This document shows positions 39,155 through 44,139 of a DNA stretch of 44,139 bases, piece by piece. The stretch spans positions 1-44,139 of the forward strand of contig SBBG01000068.1 in NCBI GenBank assembly GCA_005240065.1, written 5' to 3'. Under the pieces are notes generated by a model that saw nothing but the letters and a program-made list of their open reading frames with translations, did not search any database and was not told the origin of the DNA. The translations under genes were made by a program, and so were the position numbers. Every line of letters begins with the position of its first letter. Position 1 is the stretch's first letter. This DNA is from Gammaproteobacteria bacterium (GTDB lineage Bacteria; Pseudomonadota; Gammaproteobacteria; Ga0077554; Ga007554).

Positions 39155-39727
39155 TCAATTCCCAATCTGAAACCGATAACCCAAACTCACAAAATCAATA
39201 TTCTTTTCGATCACGGTGTATTCAAGCTCAAGCGCTCCCTCGCCGATTTTCCAGCCGCCGCCGAGGCCGTAGGAGCCGTGCCAGTCGGTGGCGCTGGCGG
39301 AAAGGGTATTGCCGCTGGCGCTGATCCGGTCGTACAGGATGCCGGCTTTGGCCTTGGCGTAAAACTTCCCCGGGGTCTGGTAAACGCCATAGAGCGCGGC
39401 GGTGGTGACGCTCCAGACGTTGTCGCCTTGGGGAATCTTCGCGCCATTACGGGAGAAGTCGGCGCGGCCGCGGCCGAAGCTGGTGGTCAGCTCACCTTCG
39501 GCGCCCAGGAAGCCGAGCTTGCCGGTTTTGAATTGATAGCCGCCGATGATGCCGGCGTTCGCCACGGCATCCGGGCTCGACATTCTCACACCATCGTCGA
39601 GGCTCATCTTGTCGGCGAGCATCGCGCCGACCTTGAGCCCGCCATACAGCGGACTTTCCTCGGCCTGCGTGGTGGTCAACAAACCAAGACTGAGCAGCGC
39701 GATTATTGCAGCAATAGCGGTTTTCAT
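39155..39727 (-). CDS. Outer-membrane beta-barrel protein (OmpA-like porin fold)
   Basis: Signal peptide MKTAIAAIIALLSLGLLTTTQA, alternating beta-strand pattern, C-terminal DFVSLGYRFQIGN. Confidence 0.75.
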   Translation of the reverse strand: MKTAIAAIIALLSLGLLTTTQAEESPLYGGLKVGAMLADKMSLDDGVRMSSPDAVANAGIIGGYQFKTGKLGFLGAEGELTTSFGRGRADFSRNGAKIPQGDNVWSVTTAALYGVYQTPGKFYAKAKAGILYDRISASGNTLSASATDWHGSYGLGGGWKIGEGALELEYTVIEKNIDFVSLGYRFQIGN

Positions 39728-39745
39728 TGCATTACCCTCTCTTTG

Positions 39746-41269
39746 TTATTTCCCTGAAATCACCCCTTCCCCCATCACCCCGTGCTCCAGTAACAAATTC
39801 AGTGTAAACCGCACGCCGAAGCCGGTGATATCGGTGGGGATGTGCGCCAGTCCGCCCTTGTTGTTGCCGGCGGAGAGGTCGATGTGCAACCAGGGCACCT
39901 CTTCCTTGACGAAGCGGCTCAGAAAACGCGCCGCGAGAATGTGGTCGGCCTCGCCGGCGAGGATGCACTGCTTGATGTCGGCGATATCGCTTTCCAGCTC
40001 CTTGTCGTAGTCACTATCGGTAGGAAAGGGCCACACCCGCTCACCAGAGGCGCGGCCCGCTGCGATGATGTCGTTGAGCAGCGCGTCGCGGTTGGTGAAC
40101 GCCCCGCTGTAGCGCGTTCCGAGGGCGTAGATGCAGGAGCCCGTCAGCGTGGCGTAGTCGACGAGCAGGCCGGGGCGTTCGGCGCTGGCCATCGCCAGGG
40201 TGTCGGCGAGGATCATGCGGCCCTCGGCGTCGGTGTGCACCACTTCGATGGTCACGCCGTTGCTGGCGGTGACGACGTCGTTCTGCTTATAGGCTTTCGG
40301 GCCGATGTGGTTTTGCGCCAGGGCCAGCCAGCAGTGCACGGAGAGATTCGCCTTGAGCCGGGTCAGCGCCAGCAGCACCCCGAGCGCCACGGCGCTGCCT
40401 TCCATGTCCTCGTGCATGCCGAACATGCTTTTGGCGGGCTTGAGGTTGTTGCCGCCGGTGTCGTAACAGATGCCCTTACCGACCAGCGCCAGCCGCCGCC
40501 CGGTCTTCTTTTCCGTACCGCGCTTGCGGCTGCGGGGCGAATAGCAGAGCTGGACGATGCCCGCATCGTCATCGGCGCTGCCCTGTGCCACGGCGAGAAA
40601 GGCCCCGGCGTTTTGGCGTTTGAGGGTTTTAGTGTCGAAAAAGTGCATGTTCCAGCCGTTTTCCTCGGCCAGTTCGGCGATGCGTTCGCGGTAGCGTGCC
40701 GGGGTGAGCTGGTTGGGTGGCAGCATGGTGAGATAGCGCGCCAGATTGTTGCCCTCGGCCTCGGCAAGGGTGCGCGAAAAATCGAGCGTGGCGTCCAGGC
40801 CGTGGATGTCGATACCGGCCAGCCGCTTTTCGCTGGCTGGTTTGCTTTTCAGGACGGGCATGGTGTGGATGCCCGCCAGCAGTGCCGCAACGCATGCCTC
40901 GGCGACGCGCGCGGCCAGTCCCGGATCCAGCCCCGCCAACAGCAGGGTGACAGCGGCGGGATTTTGTTCCAGGTGCGTGACGCACAGTTTGCGCGCCAGG
41001 GTCAGCAGGTCGAAGGCCGAAATATCCGGCTTGATAGGCGCGAGCGTGACGCGGCTGCCCGTGGCATTGGGCAAGTCGGTGGTCAGCGGCGAGGTGTCGT
41101 CTTTTTCCTTGAGGCGCGCCCAGCGCTGCTTCAACAGGCCGGCGTAGGGAAATATCGGCCAGTCCTTGCCGGACTTGGTCTCGGGAAAGGCGATGAAGAG
41201 GTTGGTCTGGCCATCCGCATACCCCTCGTCCGGCAGGCCGCGATGCTGTTTTATGCTGATTTTAATCAC
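39746..41269 (-). CDS. M17 family leucyl aminopeptidase
   Basis: GKGICYDTGGNNLKPAKSMFGMHEDMEGSA, VVHTDAEGRMILADTLAMA, LTGSCIYALG. Confidence 0.92.
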   Translation of the reverse strand: MIKISIKQHRGLPDEGYADGQTNLFIAFPETKSGKDWPIFPYAGLLKQRWARLKEKDDTSPLTTDLPNATGSRVTLAPIKPDISAFDLLTLARKLCVTHLEQNPAAVTLLLAGLDPGLAARVAEACVAALLAGIHTMPVLKSKPASEKRLAGIDIHGLDATLDFSRTLAEAEGNNLARYLTMLPPNQLTPARYRERIAELAEENGWNMHFFDTKTLKRQNAGAFLAVAQGSADDDAGIVQLCYSPRSRKRGTEKKTGRRLALVGKGICYDTGGNNLKPAKSMFGMHEDMEGSAVALGVLLALTRLKANLSVHCWLALAQNHIGPKAYKQNDVVTASNGVTIEVVHTDAEGRMILADTLAMASAERPGLLVDYATLTGSCIYALGTRYSGAFTNRDALLNDIIAAGRASGERVWPFPTDSDYDKELESDIADIKQCILAGEADHILAARFLSRFVKEEVPWLHIDLSAGNNKGGLAHIPTDITGFGVRFTLNLLLEHGVMGEGVISGK

Positions 41270-41372
41270 TTAAAATCCCTTAAGTAAATCATGGTTTACC
41301 TTGACCTTACGCCGCAAAAAACAGATCATATCCTGCTTGGCGAATTTCAGATACCTCAAACAAAGGAGTCCC

Positions 41373-42365
41373 ATGACCCCTGCTGACAAAAAACGCGTGC
41401 TGCGCGAGATGCTGTTCGCGCGCCGCTTCGAAGAGCGCTGCTATGAAGCCTATGTGGAGCGCAAGATCGGCGGCTTTCTTCACCTCTATCCCGGTCAGGA
41501 AGCCTGCGCCTTCGGTGTGATGGAGGCGGCGCGGCCGGGCCATGATTATGTTATCACCGGCTACCGCGATCATGTCCACGCCATCAAGTGCGGCGCCGAC
41601 CCCAAAGCGGTGATGGCCGAACTGTACGGCAAGGAGACCGGTTCCAGCAAGGGCCGTGGCGGCTCGATGCACATCTTCGACGTGGAACATCACTTCATGG
41701 GCGGCTACGCGCTGGTGGGTGGACCGTTTCCGCTGGCGGCGGGCATCGCCAAGGGTCTGAAAATGAAGGGCTCGGATGCGATTTCGATCTGCTTTCTCGG
41801 TGATGCGGCGAACAATCAGGGCACATTCCACGAGTCGCTGAACATGGCCAAGGTGTGGAACCTGCCCGTCCTGTACGTGTGTGAAAACAACCTCTACGGC
41901 ATCGGTACCCGCATTGATCGCTCCACGGCGGTGATCGACCAGTACAAGCGCGTCAGTGGCTACGACATTCCCGCCGCGCAGACCGATGGCCAGGATATCG
42001 AGAAGGTATATGAGGCGGCCAAAATCGCCGTCGACCATGTCAGGTCCGGCAAAGGCCCGTATTTCCTCGAATTGATGACCTACCGCTACCGCGGCCATTC
42101 CATGTCTGATTCCAACGCCTACCGTCCCAAGGACGAAGAACGCATGTGGAGCAAGCGCGACCCCATCATCATGCTGCGCGACCGGCTGATCGAGGCGAAG
42201 CAGATCACGCTGGACGACTACAAGGCGATGGACACCGCCGTGCTCGAAGAGATCGAAAACGAGATCATCAAATTCGCCGAAGCATCGCCCGAACCCTCGG
42301 TCGATGAACTGGAAAAATATGTATTGGCGGACAATGATCCTTATGTCCGCGGGGGTAAACACTAA
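41373..42365 (+). CDS. pdhA: Pyruvate dehydrogenase E1 component, alpha subunit
   Basis: GGFLHLYPGQEACAFGVMEAARPGHDYVITGYRDHVHAIKCGADP; GRGGSMHIFDVEHHFMGGYALVGGPFPLAAGIA; YRYRGHSMSD. Confidence 0.95.
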   Translation: MTPADKKRVLREMLFARRFEERCYEAYVERKIGGFLHLYPGQEACAFGVMEAARPGHDYVITGYRDHVHAIKCGADPKAVMAELYGKETGSSKGRGGSMHIFDVEHHFMGGYALVGGPFPLAAGIAKGLKMKGSDAISICFLGDAANNQGTFHESLNMAKVWNLPVLYVCENNLYGIGTRIDRSTAVIDQYKRVSGYDIPAAQTDGQDIEKVYEAAKIAVDHVRSGKGPYFLELMTYRYRGHSMSDSNAYRPKDEERMWSKRDPIIMLRDRLIEAKQITLDDYKAMDTAVLEEIENEIIKFAEASPEPSVDELEKYVLADNDPYVRGGKH

Positions 42366-43348
42366 TGGCCGTAATGATGTATTGGGAAGCGATCCGGCGC
42401 GCCCAGGATGAAGAGCTGGCGCGCGATCCGATGGTGATTGTGATGGGCGAGGATGTCGGCGTGGCCGGCGGCACTTATAAGGCCACCAAGGGGCTGTACG
42501 AGAAATACGGCGCCGAGCGCGTCATCGACACGCCGATCTCCGAAAACGGCTTCACGGGTCTTGGCATCGGCGCCTCCTTCATCGGCGTGAGGCCGATCAT
42601 CGAGATCATGTCGGTGAACTTCGCCTGGCTGGCGATGGACCAGATCTTCAACTCCGCCGCCAAGGTGCGTTACATGTCGGGCGGCCAACTTGAAGCGCCG
42701 GTGGTGATCCGCTCTCCGGGTGGCACCGCCCACCAGCTCGGCGCCCAACACTCGGCGCGCATGGAGAAGGTCTTCATGGGCGTGGCCGGGCTGCGCGTGG
42801 TGACCCCCTCCAATCCGAGGCAAGCTTATGGCCTGGTCAAATCCGCCGTGCGCTGCAACGACCCGGTGTTCATCAACGAACACGAGCTGATGTATAACAT
42901 GAAGGGCGAGGTGCCCGACGAGGAATATTTCCATCCCTTGGAAGGCTCCGAAGTGGCGCGCCAGGGCCGCGATGTCACGCTGTTCGGCTATAACATCTCG
43001 GTGCACTGGTGTCTGGAAGCGGCGGAATTTCTCGCCAGCCATCACGGCATCGACTGCGAGGTGGTGGATTTGTATTCCCTCAGCCCGCTCGACCGCGCCG
43101 GCATCAAGGCCTCGGTGAGCAAGACCCATCGCGCGATCATCGCCGAAGAGGCCGAGGCCCCGGTCGGCGTGGGTTCGGAAGTGATGGCGATCATCAACGA
43201 GGAATGCTTCTTCGAACTGGATGCCGCGCCGGTGCGCGTGTCCGCACGGAATGTGCCCATCCCCTACAATCACAGGTTGGAAAAGGCCGCCATCCCCGGC
43301 GCCAAGGATGTGGTCCATGCCGTGTTGAAGATGTTTGGGAAACAATAA
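42365..43348 (+). CDS. pdhB: Pyruvate dehydrogenase E1 component, beta subunit
   Basis: VIVMGEDVGVAGGTYKATKGLYEKYGAERVIDTPISENGFTGLGIGASF; PSNPRQAYGLVKSAVRCNDPVFINEHELMYN. Confidence 0.95.
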   Translation: MAVMMYWEAIRRAQDEELARDPMVIVMGEDVGVAGGTYKATKGLYEKYGAERVIDTPISENGFTGLGIGASFIGVRPIIEIMSVNFAWLAMDQIFNSAAKVRYMSGGQLEAPVVIRSPGGTAHQLGAQHSARMEKVFMGVAGLRVVTPSNPRQAYGLVKSAVRCNDPVFINEHELMYNMKGEVPDEEYFHPLEGSEVARQGRDVTLFGYNISVHWCLEAAEFLASHHGIDCEVVDLYSLSPLDRAGIKASVSKTHRAIIAEEAEAPVGVGSEVMAIINEECFFELDAAPVRVSARNVPIPYNHRLEKAAIPGAKDVVHAVLKMFGKQ

Positions 43349-43351
43349 ACC

Positions 43352-43376
43352 GTAGGATGCGTGCGGCGTATCCTAC
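43352..43376. repeat. REP-like palindrome between pdhB and pdhC
   Basis: GTAGGATGCG-TGCGG-CGTATCCTAC. Confidence 0.65.
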
Positions 43377-43410
43377 GATTCCTTGGATTTAACGCGGAAG
43401 TAGATGAAGA

Positions 43411-44139
43411 ATGTCTGGCTCCTACCCCATCAAAATGCCCCAACTTTCGGACACCATGACCGAGGGCGTGATCGTCAGTTGGGAAAAGAACGTCGGTGAT
43501 AAGGTTGAGCGCGGCGATATCGTCGCCACCGTCGAGACCGACAAGGCGATCATGGATGTCGAGGTGTTCCGTGACGGGTATCTGTCCGGTCCGGTCGCCG
43601 CTGTGGACAGCGTGGTGCCGGTCGGTGAGGCGATTGCCTATATCGTCGCCTCCGCCGAAGAAGTGTCGAGTGGCAAGGATCGAGTGGCGAGTAAAAAGAT
43701 CGAGACGGCCGCCGCCGCACCCGCGACCGAGTCCCGTCACGCATCCGCCCTTGCCACGACAGTGGCGGCGGAAGGTCCGGCGGGGACGATCCACATCATC
43801 AAAATGCCCCAACTCTCCGACACCATGACCGAAGGCATGGTGGTGAGCTGGAGCAAGCAGCCCGGCGACAAGATCAAGCGCGGCGATATCGTGGCGCAAG
43901 TCGAAACCGACAAGGCGATCATGGATGTCGAGGTGTTCCGCGAAGGTTATCTGTCCGGCCCGCTTGCCGCCGTGGACAGCATGGTGCCGGTCGGTGGCGC
44001 GATGGGTTATCTGGTCGAGAAGCCGGAGCAGGTGGTTGATAAAACAGTAGCGAGTAGCGAGCTACGAGTAGCGAGGAAAGAAAAAGAAGAGGCCATGGTC
44101 CGCAAGGAAGCTTTACCAGTCTCCCCCTCGCCCCTCGCC
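43411..44139 (+). CDS. pdhC: Dihydrolipoamide acetyltransferase (E2), N-terminal part with two tandem lipoyl domains (runs off window end)
   Basis: MSGSYPIKMPQLSDTMTEGVIVSWEKNVGDKVERGDIVATVETDKAIMDVEVFRDGYLSGPV... and HIIKMPQLSDTMTEGMVVSWSKQPGDKIKRGDIVAQVETDKAIMDVEVF.... Frame open to window end. Confidence 0.95.
   Translation, partial: MSGSYPIKMPQLSDTMTEGVIVSWEKNVGDKVERGDIVATVETDKAIMDVEVFRDGYLSGPVAAVDSVVPVGEAIAYIVASAEEVSSGKDRVASKKIETAAAAPATESRHASALATTVAAEGPAGTIHIIKMPQLSDTMTEGMVVSWSKQPGDKIKRGDIVAQVETDKAIMDVEVFREGYLSGPLAAVDSMVPVGGAMGYLVEKPEQVVDKTVASSELRVARKEKEEAMVRKEALPVSPSPLA
43663..43698. repeat. GAGTAGCGAG-family repeat, diverged copy in pdhC linker 1
   Basis: GTGTCGAGTGGCAAGGATCGAGTGGCGAGTAAAAAG, about 25/36 aligned to the 44047 copy, in the same frame. 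Confidence 0.5.
44047..44076. repeat. GAGTAGCGAG-family repeat in pdhC linker 2
   Basis: GTAGCGAGTAGCGAGCTACGAGTAGCGAGG, 27/30 identical to the complement of 37050-37079 in recJ. Confidence 0.8.

Noticed and set aside
39842-41287. 481-aa + strand ORF antisense to the M17 aminopeptidase
   Set aside because: Shadow ORF of a GC-rich gene; composition typical of antisense frames and no recognisable motifs.
41676-41691. Possible third parS-like site (TTCGACGTGGAACATC) in pdhA
   Set aside because: Only one half matches; palindrome broken.
41307-43345. Two long minus ORFs antisense to pdhA and pdhB
   Set aside because: Shadow ORFs; sense genes show E1 alpha and beta motifs.

Overview
This 44.1 kb window looks like a proteobacterial (probably gammaproteobacterial, possibly chemolithotrophic) chromosome segment around the replication origin. 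Most of it is core housekeeping DNA. In order: dgt (partial), aroB, aroK, a Big_1-like lipoprotein, a Fur-box-controlled Fe(III) ABC pair, HIT, apaG, arsC-like, an M42-like peptidase, an RsmB-like methyltransferase, dnaA-dnaN-recF-gyrB, engB, a cNMP-binding protein, dsbA, an acetolactate-synthase-like gene, an EEP nuclease, ppk1, thiG-thiS, tRNA-Gly(CCC), mutY, yggX, prfA, hemA, a TPR protein, sqr, gltA, ald, recJ, an RpfE/PGM-like protein, an OMP, an M17 aminopeptidase and pdhA-pdhB-pdhC (partial). I see no CRISPR array, prophage or intact transposase. The best signals outside the gene list are: (1) a candidate structured small RNA between gyrB and engB, in the same position relative to engB as Spot 42/ErsA; (2) a palindromic repeat family inserted in frame into recJ and both pdhC linkers, giving the same peptide (VAS-x-E-x-RVAR) each time; (3) two perfect 16-bp parS sites inside recF; (4) DnaA boxes and AT-rich DNA on both sides of dnaA; (5) a dyad operator-like site upstream of sqr and repeat debris on both sides of sqr; (6) a 33-aa hydrophobic microprotein missed by the ORF track; (7) several dispersed palindromic intergenic repeats. 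All calls come from reading the sequence. No database search was run.
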